64,000 nt of DNA, taken from positions 124,001 through 188,000 of the forward strand of contig JAUJYZ010000458.1 in assembly GCA_033675265.1 (NCBI GenBank), given 5' to 3'. This document shows positions 51,301-62,110 of the stretch, one piece after another. A model generated the notes under the pieces. It made no database searches, was not told where the DNA came from, and saw only the letters and a program-made list of their open reading frames with translations. The stretch's first letter is position 1, and every line of letters begins with the position of its first letter. Both the position numbers and the translations under genes were made by a program. This DNA is from Actinostola sp. cb2023. Lineage: Eukaryota > Cnidaria > Anthozoa > Actiniaria > Actinostolidae.

Positions 51301-54300
51301 CGTGACTAAAAACATGCATGCTATGTATCAAGGGATTTTCTCTATTTGTATCTATTTGGACAGCAAATGCTACTAAATTTAGCCAAGAAATAAAGTTCAA
51401 TAGATAATGAACATATGTGGTACATTTCTTTTTACTGCAAACATAATTTCGTGTATTTTTGGCACACAAAGTCAGTTGGGCAACAAGCTAACAGACAAAA
51501 TCGATTTCACAAGGAGCGACAAGAGGTCATTTAAAGGGTCAGGTTTCACTTTGCACGACCGTGAGGGCCTAGATTTGTGACACGACGACACCGTTTGCAT
51601 ATTAAGACTCGTGCTAGCCCGAGTAATTAGCGAAAGGAAAATAGTATGTTCTGCTTGCTGACAACATCGGCCGCTCGAAGCTCTCTGGGTCGCGAAATCT
51701 CAACATCCGTGCAGAGACGTAGGCGGAACCCGACGAAACCCTATCGATTGAAGGTAATGGTCCGACCCAGCTAGTGGGTTTTTCCTCCGTGTCGCACGAC
51801 GCTTCTGTGCGCATTTCAATTCTCAACTGCATTCTAATAACTTATAACACAGTCGATGGAGAGAATCTAGAACCGATAAAGGTATACGCGAATCTATGAA
51901 GACTGGAGATGAATGGAGGAAAATCCACCCACTAGCCGAGTCGGACCAGGAACCCGTCCTAAGACAGGTTATAGGGTTTTTGTTTAGAATGCCCTTCTGG
52001 TCCAACTAAGCCGTGGGATGCTCGCGCGCGTGGCCTGCTTTTTTTTATATTTATTTATATTTATTTATTTTTATTTATTTATTTTATATATTTTTTTTTT
52101 CTTGCTTTGTTCCGTAATAAACGACTATTTGTATGATTAGTTTATCATTAAAGTCAACTTTCTAAACAAAATGAACTTTAAAAAAGCAACGTGTTTGAAA
52201 ACTAATTGTTAAATGGCAAATTTATTCGCTAATGTTTTCAGAAGTTATGACGGATAAAAAGCAGAGAGTTTTGTATTGAGTGTACCAGCCTCGTTCTAAT
52301 GTTTTTGCCCTACAAAGCGCAAATAACTTAGCAGAAATTCTATAGTTCAACTTCAAACTCGCAGACATAGTTTATTTGAAAATTTGCTATCATTCCTATA
52401 TGAAACTTCCGCACTTTCCAATTCTTAACACATAAATTTGCAACCATTACGCCATAATTAGCAGCGGGCTATTGGTCTACGCGAATGCCTTTACCACCGC
52501 CACCCAGTCCTCTTTTCCCCAACAAGCTTGAGCAGAAGTTGCTGGAATGCGAGGGTAAGCAAATTAAAGCGGTCTGGTGTGCCGTACCACCACGTTAAAC
52601 CGGCTCGCCCTTTCGTATCCCTTAGCCCCTGCGATGTCCACGGGTTGTTCTGGGGCTGCCGGTTTGATACAGTATACCCAACGCCGCACCGACCCTTCCC
52701 GCCTTGTACAGCTGTCGTATAGCGCATGCTCTTCTAACTAGTAACCGGGACGTCCCGATAGAAAAACACACCATCACTCCTCAATAAGAACACAATACCA
52801 TAAAACTTTAATTCATGCACTTGCAACATACTTTCAAATGGCATAACTGCTAACTGAGGACACTACATTTTGGCTAACGGTCGACAAACGACCAGACTAC
52901 CGAAACTGGGGTCGACACACGACCAGACCTGAATTTGGCTAAGGGTCGACAAACGACCAGACTACCGAAACAGGGTCGACACACGACCAGACCTGAATTT
53001 GGCTAAGGGTCGACAAACGACCAGACTACCGAAACGGGGTCGACACACGACCAGACCTGAATTTGGCTAAGGGTCGACAAACGACCAGACTACCGAAACA
53101 GGGTCGACACACGACCAGACCTGAATTTGGCTAAGGGTCGACAAACGACCAGACTACCGAAACGGGGTCGACACACGACCAGACCTGAATTTGGCTAAGG
53201 GTCGACAAACGACCAGACTACCGAAACGGGGTCGACACACGACCAGACCTGAATTTGAATAAGGCTAACGATGCACCGAACAGTAAAGCACGAGATGAAT
53301 CAGAAAAATAAAGATGTGCGAAGCGGAATAATGAAAATTCTACGACCAGCACAAAACTTAAACAGCAAAATTCCTCGGGGTCCGTGTAACCGCGTAGGTA
53401 AAAAACTACAAACAAAAGAATGGAATAACTAACGAGCCCAGGGAAGGTGGAAATACAGCGGACAATAAGCGAACAGAAACCACGTGTAAAAAAAAACCGA
53501 AGCGAACGGCCTTAGTACACAAGAAGCAAGAAAGACGAATGAAAATTCTTGTGACTAACTGTACTGAATAATAAGTACAAACAACTATAAAACGAGCAGA
53601 GCAAACCGGTGAATAAAAAGGAATAGCTAAGACTGACAACAGTCCGGGAGGCAGCAAATAAACTAAGAGAGTATAAACTAAGAGAATATACAACCTTATG
53701 AGTCTTCTGGCATGGGGCACAGCAGCGCAATATAGCTTAGTGCTACAGCTTGTAGAGTTCTTGCGGTTGCCATTCTGTTGTGGAGGAACTGGAGCCATTG
53801 TGCCCGTTGTGGAAATTGCTGTGGTACGTTGAGCTTGACGTTGCCTTACATCTCTAAGCGGTCCAATAAGTCCTGGTCGATTTGGCTTCGGCGACGTAAA
53901 AGTGAATGTACTGAAATAATCTGCGGTAAAGTGCTAGCTTCTCATGTAACTTGGCGGAAAGGGCTGAACACATGGTTCGGGCTGCTTATAAACCTTATCG
54001 GTATTCCCATGGGACTCAAACATGCGCATTCCGCGTGCTGTGCTATTCGAAACCAATTAACCCAGCCGAGTAGACCATATTCGTGGTTATTTTATCAATG
54101 AGAATAGGGTATGTACTCAGAAGAGATGGTGAGAACGATTGTATGACAGTGTTGGGGTATAGGATAGGGCATGTACCCAGAAGAGATGGTGAGAACGATT
54201 GTATGACAGTGTTGGGATATAGGATAGGGCATGTGCTCAGGAGAGATGGTGAGAACGATTGTATGACAGTGTTGGGATATAGGATAGCGCATGTACTCGG

Positions 54301-57300
54301 GAGAGATGGTGAGAACGAATGTATGACAGTGTTGGCATGGGATATAGGATAGGGCATGTACTCAGGAGTGATGGTGAGAACGATTGTATGACAGTGTTGG
54401 GATATAGGATAGGGCATGTGCTCAGGAGAGATGGTGAGAACGATTTTATGACAGTGTTGGGATATAGGATAGGGCATGTAATCAGGAGAGATGTTGAGAA
54501 CGAATGTATGACAGTGTTGGATATAGGATAGGGTATGTACTCAGAAGAGATGGTGAGAACGATTGTATGACAGTGTTGGGGTATAGGATAGGGCATGTAC
54601 TCAGAAGAGGATGGTGAGAACGATTGTATGACAGTGTTGGGATATAGGATAGGGCATGTGCTCAGGAGAGATGGTGAGAACGATTGTATGACAGTGTTGG
54701 GATATAGGATAGGGCATGTGCTCAGGAGAGATGGTGAGAACGATTGTATGACAGTGTTGGGATACAGGATAGGGCATGTACTCAGAAGAGATGGTGAGAA
54801 CGCTGGTGAGAACGATTGTATGACAGTGTTGGGATATAGGATAGGGCATGTACTCAGGAGAGATGGTGAGAACGATTGTATGACAGTGTTGGGATATAGG
54901 ATAGGGCATGTACTAAGGAGAGATGACGAGAACGAATGTATGACAGTGTTGGGATATAGGATAGGGCATGTACTCAGGAGAGATGGTGAGAACGAATGTA
55001 TGACAACGTTGGGATGAGCACCAGAGAATCCGGCGTAGGGCGAGAGGGAAACCAAAGACAACGTGGAGAAGTACGGTGGAGAAAGAACGAAATAAGACAG
55101 GGTGGGCAAGCTGGAATGCAGCTAAAGTGGTAGTGCTGAACAGGAAAATAGTGGACAAATAATGTAAAGGCCTTGATATATATGCGTCTACTGGCACAAA
55201 GAGATATCATTGATGATGATGACATGTATGCCATCTCTATAAACCTGAAGCTTCTGTGTGTTATTTTATTTTTCAATTGAGACTTTTAAGTTAAAACATT
55301 ATATAGTATATTTAAAATGGGCGAGTGATCGAAAGAGAAGGGGTGGGAAGGCCTGGCAAGGAAGGAGGAGGGAGAGTCCTGAATAAAGAAATGTCAAGAA
55401 AGACTCATTCAACTGAATTCCTTGCAAAACCTTGTGACAATTTAATGCAAAATGTCATTTCTCAGGTGCTGTTTTCATCTCAAACAGTATACTTATAGTA
55501 CATGTACCTGTTGTAATGGTTGTTGCTGGATCTGAGGAACTACCTGGACTGCACATGTACGTTGGCCTGGTTGATAATCATTAGGCTGACTTGCTTCATT
55601 AGCAAGCACATTATAAGGCCTCTGTCAGAAAAAAAAAACAGTATATAAACACTGATCAATATTAAAACTGAAATATACTGAAGTCCCATGGCCAATTAGT
55701 CGATCTAAGCAGAAATGACATGAAATATAAAAGTGTAAATGTTATTAAGATTCGTATGGAAAAATGTGCTGGATGGCATCCAATGCATTTTCCATATGAA
55801 TTCTTAGAAAAAAATCGATTTTTAATGTCATTTCTCCTGTGTCATATATTATGACATTAAATACCGCCTTCTTACTAATATCACTGTTTGATTTAAGGAG
55901 GATGGGGTCACGTGACATGTTAGTGTATATGGCCTATTGGCAATTAACTCTATCTTTAAGTGGAATCATTGTATTACTCACTCTGCCTTGCTGCTGTGAA
56001 TAACCAAACAACACCATCTGATCCTTTTCCAGGAAGGCCAACCAACCACCAATAAACATCTCAGCCAAACACAGGCACATAATCACTGACAAAATACCCT
56101 GTCTTGTGTCATCATCTGGGTAAACATCATGAGGACTTAGCAGCTCTGGAGGTATAAATGTCTTTCCCGAAGGATCTGGAGACATTGCTTCTATAACAGC
56201 TTTACGCCAGCCAAGATAGGAGAGTACCACTCCATACATATAAAATGCCAGAAAGGAAAGTCCAATACACAAGGTATTAATGGCTCTGATAGCTGACACC
56301 TAGAACAATTAGGAAGGTTAAATGTCAATATACTGTACTTTACTTACATGTATACATTGTATTGTAAATAAATAGGTTATAGATTTATTAAAGGACCATC
56401 TTCACAAGTTTGCAGCACATGTTATTATATTATTACCATTAGGTACTGAGTACTGCAGGGTCTCCTCCCTTGCATGAGAAATCCTCCCTTGCCCAGGGTA
56501 TCCTCCATTGCCTGAGGTATCCTCATTTGCCCAGGGTCCCCTCCTTTGCCAGGCTCACCTCCCTTGCTCAGGGTCTCCTCCCTTGCCCAGAGTCACCTCC
56601 TTTGCCAGGGTCTCCTCACTTGCCCAAGGTCTCCTCCCTTGCCCGAGGTATCCTTCCTTGCCCAGGGTCCCATCCTTTGAACAGCTAGGGTTCCCTCCTT
56701 CGGCCAGGGTCCCGTCCTTTGCTAAGGATCCCGTCCTTTGCCCAGGGCTTCCTCCCTTGCCCAGGGTCACCTCCCTTGCCCAGGATCCCATCCTTTGCCC
56801 AGGGTCCCCTCCTTTGCCCAGGGTCCCGTCCTTTGCCCAGGGTCTCCTCCCATGCCCAGGGTCACCTCCCTTGCCCAGGGTCTCCTCACTTTCCCAGGTA
56901 CCCCTCCTTTGCCTAGGGTTCTCTCCATTGCCCATGGATCCCTCCCTTGCCCAGATTCCCCTCCTTTGCCCAGAGTCCCCTCCCTTGCCCAGGGTCTCAT
57001 CCCTTTCCTAGGTTCCCCTCCTTTGACCAGGGTATCCTCACTTGCCCAGGGTCCCCTCCCTTTCCCAGGTCCCCCTCCTTTGCCCAGGGTCCCCTCCCTT
57101 GTCCAAGGGTCCCCCCTCCCTTGCCCATGATCTCCTCCCTTGCCCAGCGTCTCCTCCCTTGCCCAGGGTCACCTTCCTTGCCCAGGGTCACCTTACTTGT
57201 CCATGGTCCCCTCCCTTGCCCAGGGTCACCTCCCTTGTCCATGGTCTCCTCCCTTGCCCAGGGTATCCTCACTTGCCTTATATATATTATAACAACAATA

Positions 57301-57345
57301 ATTATCACGATCCATAACAATAACATTATCATCATCATCATCATC

Positions 57346-57438
<93 letters not shown>

Positions 57439-60321
57439 TAATTAATTTAATTTAATTTAATTTAATTTATCAAGCTCAAAAATCAAATGTTCAAATGTGC
57501 CGGGAATTAAGAGTATGATATAAAATCGTATGAAAAATTGACCAAACATATATCAAGAATATTACTAACCTCATTGACATCAGTGAAGCCTTGTCGCTTG
57601 TTGTGACGGCCAATAACCAGGCCAGCAAACCCACCAATACCAACCTACAATAATATTTAAAATATTTAAATAAATAAATTACAGTTGAAGAAACATTAAT
57701 ACATTCTTATTTGGAAGTTTGAGGGGGGTGGGGGAGGTGGAGAACAGGAGGGGTGGGGTGGGGGAGAATATGCGGGGGTGGTGGAGAACAGGATCACTTG
57801 CTATGAATTTTAATATAGCGATACTAAGTGCATATACTGTCCATATACACCTAGTTTCAAAAATCGTTGTCGCAGCCGAAGCAACAGTCAACACTCCAAG
57901 ACTGCAAAGGATTTCGGTAATTTTTCTCGTAATTCATTCATTCAGAGAATATTTTGGTTGCATGCGTTTGTGACATGTTATTATGGCAAGCTGAAGTGGT
58001 AGCTCAGGTGTCAAACCGAATATTTCGGAAAGTACTAGTACTACAAACGTGCTGTTGCGGGTACTAAACCCGTTGAACAAGAGCAGGCATCAAAAAAACA
58101 CGCTTCCAAACAGTTCATGAGCTGAAAAACTACACTCATGATAACTTTTTACAATAAATTAATTACAAGAAAAATTACCGAAATCCTTTGCAGTCTTGGA
58201 GTGTTGACCGTTGTTTCGGCTGCGATAACGATTTTTGAAATAGGTGTATACACTCGACCTTAAACACGAGGGCGCACTATAAAAGGGCATCGCTCCGCCC
58301 ACAATGTTTTGAAAAATAATGAGTTTGAATATGAAATAATTTTATTTGGTTGTAATGACTTGGACTTGGAAGAAAATCACAATTTTTTCTTTGAAGTACA
58401 AAAGTATATATTAAGTACTGACCGTTTTTCTGTATCCAATGTGTAATAATTTATCCTATTTATATATTTATATATTTTTTCCTTCTTTTTCTATTTTGTA
58501 CTCGTTCTATATTATACACATGTAATCTGTAATCTTTTTGTAATTTGTATTTTTGTTTTTTCTCTGCTCTGCTTGCTAGTTTAAAAAAAAAAGGTAATAT
58601 ATCGATGTGAGCCCCCTAGATAAGCTACGTTGCTTCTGGGGCAATTAAACATTAAGTCAAATATGTTTAAATAAAAAATATATATATGTATATATAATAT
58701 GGCGGACAATGGTTGAACATGGCTGAACAACGGGGTAAAATAATTTTCTTAATAAAGTCACATTTCAACAGCAAAGTCAATGAAGAAATTGTAACTTTAC
58801 GTCTAAAACAGTTATAATAGACGGACGTGTCAATATGTTTCGTATTCGGTAGTTATCTATACGATTTTCAGTCGCGCCACGTGTACCGAAGAATGTTTTG
58901 AATTTCGCGGTGGTGACTACGAAGACGAACGTAACTTGTGTAATGAAAACAATACTCTTGTCGCTTTATGTAGAAATGACCGAACATAGTTTTATGCTTG
59001 GAAATGCTTATTGATTACAGGCAAAGCTATAGGATTTCGCTTCATGGATTTGTAGGCCTGGATAAGAAGTACGGATGTTGATTGTTGTGATCATTGTTGT
59101 GATACATGGCGCGCGAAATTCAAAACATTCTTCGTACGCGTGGTACGAATGAAAATCGGATAGATAACTACCGAATACGAAAAATATTGACACTTCCGTC
59201 TATTATAACTGTTTTAGACATAAATTTACAATTTCTTCATTGACTTTGCTGTTGAAATGTGACTTTATTAAGACAATTATTTTACCCCGTTGTTCAGCCA
59301 TGTTCAACCATTGTCCGACATATTGAAACTTATTATTATTCAAAAAATTGTGGGCGGAGCGATGCCCTTTTATAGTGCGCCCTCGCGTTTAAACACCAGT
59401 TTATTTACTGCTGGAACTATTTATTAAGTTGACAAACGCTTCTGTGACATTTCGGGACGACATTGTTCTTTTATGAGCGACAGAATTTGCCTATCGCTCA
59501 TCAGTGGACTTCTGAAACGATCGATGAGATCCTAACCGAAGGTGACAGACCTTACCTTGATTGTCTTAGTAGAAGAGATATCCCAGATAGAGAAACATTG
59601 TCCCTGAACTATTTACAGTTAATAATTCCCACTAGCCGTCTACAGTTCTCAATCTTGACTGTCAGGACACTCTAATGTTGACTAATCATGTTTCGAATCA
59701 AATGTGTTGTTGATCAGTGTGGCTCAGCAGCACTTCCTTTGCATTATGCAACTGCTAGTTTTGTAATATAGCTTACTAGCTACTGAGTACTACCGTATGC
59801 AGCAAATTGAAGAATCGTTGTTGGGTTCAAAAGCTGAGATCGAAATAGCTTATGGGAAATAGTTATATTAATTATGCAAAATATGCATTTTTGCATTTTA
59901 TTAACATATTTTAAGCTATTTCAGTTTTATAGCTTCTATATATTCTATGATTTTGAACCCGACAATGATTCTTCAATTTGGTGTATAATTATATAAGCTT
60001 ACAGTCATTTTAAAACTTACATAGCTTACAAGTTAATACTGTTGTATGTTATGTACTTCAATCAAACGGGGCAGCCTGAGTTGCATTAGAACGGACAGTC
60101 GCTCGCAACGCTGGCCACACACGTCTAGTAGTCCATAGAAATACAGCCGAGCCAAGTACTGGTTCTAAGACTAGTCAACCTACCAATAAGCCAGTCCAAA
60201 TCGGTAACATCAGGAAACTTGTCTGGACTGCCACAGCCGTACGATCGATGACACCAATAGAAAACATAAGCAGACCGATTACGAGTTGAACAAAACACAG
60301 GATAGTGAAGACTGCAGCCAT
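44687..60321 (-). CDS. tetraspan (MS4A-like) gene, copy C, complete
   Basis: Eight phase-0 exons: 60321-60184, 57644-57570, 56299-55982, 55621-55508, 46381-46295, 45934-45875, 45314-45168 and 44779-44687, together 343 codons plus TGA. Topology and tail are as in copy B: four hydrophobic segments, a DDD-containing loop between TM3 and TM4, and a Gln/Pro/Asn-rich cytoplasmic tail. Differences sit in the loop (GKTFIPPELLSPHDVYPDDD), the TM4 exit (MVLFGYSQQQGR, with an extra Leu) and the Gln run (about 17 in exon 7). Intron 4 has grown to 9.1 kb by a LINE, its 60-bp minisatellite and a 6.5-kb insertion, so transcripts would have to splice across it. Conserved splice sites and mostly conservative changes suggest the copy is under selection (inference). 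Confidence 0.8.
44833..45147. mobile_element. foldback FB3 in copy C intron 7
   Basis: Counterpart of 28683-28994. Confidence 0.8.
45168..45314 (-). CDS. copy C exon 7 (polyglutamine)
   Basis: 49 codons: about 17 Gln, then PCYVTVHNPMAAGNMQTPSN to GQEP; acceptor CTAACAG at the edge of the CAG run. Confidence 0.8.
45315..45874 (-). other. copy C intron 6
   Basis: Purine-rich (45420-45620), then two G-run blocks with a repeated ACAGGTGCGGATGCATGGGT (45637 and 45687). The long open frames across it reflect composition only. Confidence 0.6.
45875..45934 (-). CDS. copy C exon 6
   Basis: 20 codons, PQYVVMQPSAAMATNQPYIM; donor GTCAGT. Confidence 0.8.
46295..46381 (-). CDS. copy C exon 5
   Basis: 29 codons, PAIYVVAQGSNAPVAPSNQ to QQQQ; donor GTACGT. 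Confidence 0.85.
46640..47640 (+). pseudogene. LINE reverse-transcriptase C-terminal region with 60-bp minisatellite (10 units)
   Basis: Upstream debris includes PVLLYGCET-like sequence (46850-46880). From 46945 a frame reads LKIRWQEKMTYKKMRETAEM, then RRWNWIGHVLRRDGEN, the usual end region of non-LTR (RTE/CR1-type) reverse transcriptases. The stretch encoding GHVLRRDGENDCMTVLGYRI then repeats ten times at exactly 60 bp (47039-47640), staying in frame. Earlier stops and frameshifts make it a pseudogene. Confidence 0.8.
48784..48884. repeat. A-rich microsatellite
   Basis: AAAAATT/AAAAAT units. Confidence 0.85.
49540..49846. repeat. relative of the CCCTGTTTAGGACA element
   Basis: ACCCTATCTAAGAC words repeat, ending TATCCAGCGGCATATACCC, as at 13797-14076. 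Confidence 0.45.
49847..52871. other. interior of the 6.5-kb insertion
   Basis: No gene seen. T/A-rich runs at 50816-50860 and 52040-52100; imperfect inverted repeat at 51735-52000 (GGTCCGACCCAGCTAGTGGG opposite CCCACTAGCCGAGTCGGACC). Confidence 0.45.
52872..53262. repeat. 64-bp tandem repeat, six copies
   Basis: Each unit holds GGTCGACAAACGACC and GGTCGACACACGACC, two 5-bp dyads with 5-nt centres, joined by AGACTACCGAAACG and AGACCTGAATTTGGCTAA. Confidence 0.9.
54104..55013 (+). repeat. 60-bp minisatellite, continuation (about 15 units)
   Basis: Same unit as 47039-47640 with small indels: 57-, 61- and 75-bp units, including a doubled GAGAACG at 54796. The frame is lost in places. Confidence 0.9.
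55014..55290 (+). pseudogene. LINE 3' end, copy C
   Basis: Continues directly from the last 60-bp unit with ACCAAAGACAACGTGGAGAA and ATGCAGCTAAAGTGG, matching the usual end of such reverse transcriptases (RPKTTWR...W-type); frame broken. Homologous to the remnants in A and B. Confidence 0.65.
55508..55621 (-). CDS. copy C exon 4
   Basis: 38 codons, RPYNVLANEASQPNDYQPGQ to QQPLQQ. Confidence 0.85.
55982..56299 (-). CDS. copy C exon 3
   Basis: 106 codons; TM3, loop, TM4; ends SQQQGR before GTGAGT. The loop is shortened at INNM of A and B. Confidence 0.9.
56458..57282 (+). repeat. intron-2 minisatellite, copy C
   Basis: One uninterrupted block of CCTTGCCCAGGGTCMCCTCC units, without FB2. Confidence 0.9.
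57323..57437. repeat. (TCA)n then (TAA)n microsatellite
   Basis: About 35 AAT triplets after ATCATC; copies A and B have short versions here. Confidence 0.9.
57570..57644 (-). CDS. copy C exon 2
   Basis: 25 codons, VGIGGFAGLVIGRHNKRQGF to TDVNE. Confidence 0.85.
57848..58246. mobile_element. TA-flanked MITE-family member in copy C intron 1
   Basis: Ends CACCTAGTTTCAAAAATCGT and ATTTTTGAAATAGGTG; same site as the copy B element 35772-36505. Confidence 0.7.
58260..59396. mobile_element. foldback element with a LINE/SINE tail in one arm
   Basis: AAACACGAGGGCGCACTATA... is mirrored at 59340-59396, and ATGGCGGACAATGGTTGAAC at ~59320; inner arms run to about 58910/59080. The left arm alone has ~365 extra bp (58333-58697) ending TTCTGGGGCAATTAAACATT then A-rich, like a non-LTR 3' end. 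Confidence 0.75.
59463..59675 (+). pseudogene. TE-type ORF fragment, copy C intron 1
   Basis: 70-codon open frame with HQWTSETIDEILTEGDRPYL and PDRETLSLNYLQL. It resembles a piece of a protein carried by large transposons, but I cannot name the family. A broken counterpart lies in copy A. Confidence 0.4.
59808..59980. repeat. palindromic MITE in copy C intron 1
   Basis: Counterpart of 22270-22442. Confidence 0.7.
60184..60321 (-). CDS. copy C exon 1
   Basis: 46 codons, MAAVFTILCFVQLVIGLLMF to PIWTGLL; donor GTAGGT. Confidence 0.85.
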
Positions 60322-61230
60322 GTTAAACGTTAAATGTACTACTTTCTTAAGCTTTTCTTTGTATAGATACAGAGGGTGTCAACTCAACTCTTCCTGTTAC
60401 ATGTTACGTGAGTCTTCGGAATTGTGGCCAGCGGACGAACGAGCTACTCTCACGCAATGTCAGCCCTAAAATTATTCTGAAGCCATTCCTTTGAGAGAGG
60501 AAACCAAAAAAAGAAAAAAAGGAAACGAACGATATAACCACAGGTAGCCCAAGCTCACCATTTAATTAAAAATCGAAAATACGATAAATCATTTTAAAAT
60601 TGTATGTGTTTGTTCTTCGGTGAGTTTATTTAACTTTGGGGAAAATTTGGTGTCGCTACGATTAAAATTAAGTGAGTAATAGGCCTTATAGCCGTTTGAA
60701 TTTTACTCTTTGGTATGGGGTATAACAGTGATAATACTAATGGCTCCTGGTGATACACCATAGGGTGAAATTGAAACGGCTATAACTCGTTTATATTGGG
60801 TTCCCTGTGCCGGCGACCATAAAAGCCAGCGGCGAAAAGGGAGGGAAATGTGGAATGGCAGAAAAAACAGTCCCAAATCGTAAAACGGAACGTAGAAATC
60901 AGTTATCAGTATTTTCTGAAATCAGTATTCCGATCCTTTGTTGTTATTACTCTTCGATTTTCTCCACTATTAAATCTATGAACTATGAGCAAGAGCTCCT
61001 GCTATGAGTTACTAAACCTGAGTAAGTCAAAGTCGTGTGGATGCTCGTCGGAAATTTTGAAGATGACCCCTAAAAGGTACCTGACTTCCAAGTGGCCATG
61101 GCATGGAATACTTAGATTAGCTTCTCTTGTTTGTACCAACGTAGCCACTGCGTCTTTATAACAGCATCAGCAATATTTCTTCAGTTCGATTTCTTTGTAG
61201 TCTGATTATGTTTTAAGAAAGAAAGAAAGC

Positions 61231-61261
<31 letters not shown>

Positions 61262-62110
61262 CAAAAAGAAAGAAAATGAATGAAAAAATGAAAGGAAGGA
61301 GAATAATAATGAGAAAATGAATGAATAAATAATGCATACTTAGTAAATTGAGTAAGTAAAATATAAATATTGAATGGATGAATCGGGATGAATAAATGAA
61401 TGAATGAATGAAGTTCTGATTCCTGATAATCATTAATTCATGGATGAATTAATAAATGGGTGGATGAATGAATAATTAATCCTGATGATTGAGCGAGTAA
61501 TCACGCCTCAAATAGAAAGTTCGGGTTTTGGACTCCCTGTGTAATTACTTTTCAATGGCGGACATCAGGTGGAGATCACGAGTGACCATATTACATGATG
61601 CTTTATTCACCATTTATCGCCACCATTTTCAGTACATATAGTAATGTAAGCTTTGAACTGTCTTATTCAGTTCAATTCACGGTTACGTATAACGGTATGG
61701 CCAGCAAGGAGCCCTGAAGGGGTAAAATGGGATGTGGGATTGGCCATTATTGAAAGTATAAAGTATGAGACCAGGAAATTGTTTGTTGAATTATCTAATA
61801 GGGGGTGGTCTCTAGAAGCGAGCCACGATACTGGGATTTTCTTGGATTCATGTCAATGGGACTGGGATTTTTGAAAGAAACGGACTGGGAAATGGGATTT
61901 GTATTCATTAGTATTGCATGTGTGGTGGGTGATACACAACGCGAACAAAAATATAATTACCAGTCTTTAATTTCAACTGATTGAAACATTAACAACAACG
62001 ATTTATCTCTATTGAGATATTTACTACTTTAGTAAAACATTATTCTATGGTTAGACCATGTTTACATGAGAGAGGGATAACCCTTGCGCTGGGATCTTCA
62101 TAGCAATAGA
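60322..62110. other. 5' flank of copy C
   Basis: Non-coding, collinear with the copy A flank, including the GAAA/GAATGA microsatellite (61214-61440). No promoter element identified. Confidence 0.5.

Larger units (their letters stand above)
47642..54103. mobile_element. ~6.5-kb insertion splitting the 60-bp array
   Basis: The array stops at 47640 and resumes at about 54104. Edges carry inverted words: ATTCTCATTG and CTCGGCTGGGT on the left, CAATGAGAAT and ACCCAGCCGAG on the right. ATAG overlaps at the junction. Inside: inverted AATGG...CTAGTGGG segments (47940, 51740, 51930), an A-rich tract, a 64-bp tandem repeat, and a possible short minus-strand exon (53798-53697, starting MAPVPPQQNGNRKNSTSC). 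No transposase recognised. Confidence 0.55.

Noticed and set aside
52455..52760. tRNA gene on the minus strand
   Set aside because: Some A-box-like words (AGTTAGAAGAGCATGCGC) are present, but no B box at the right spacing and no acceptor stem.
54083..55109. 290-aa minus-strand frame (SPSLLSTCPILYPNTV repeats)
   Set aside because: Antisense shadow of the 60-bp LINE-derived array; the plus strand carries the recognisable reverse-transcriptase sequence.
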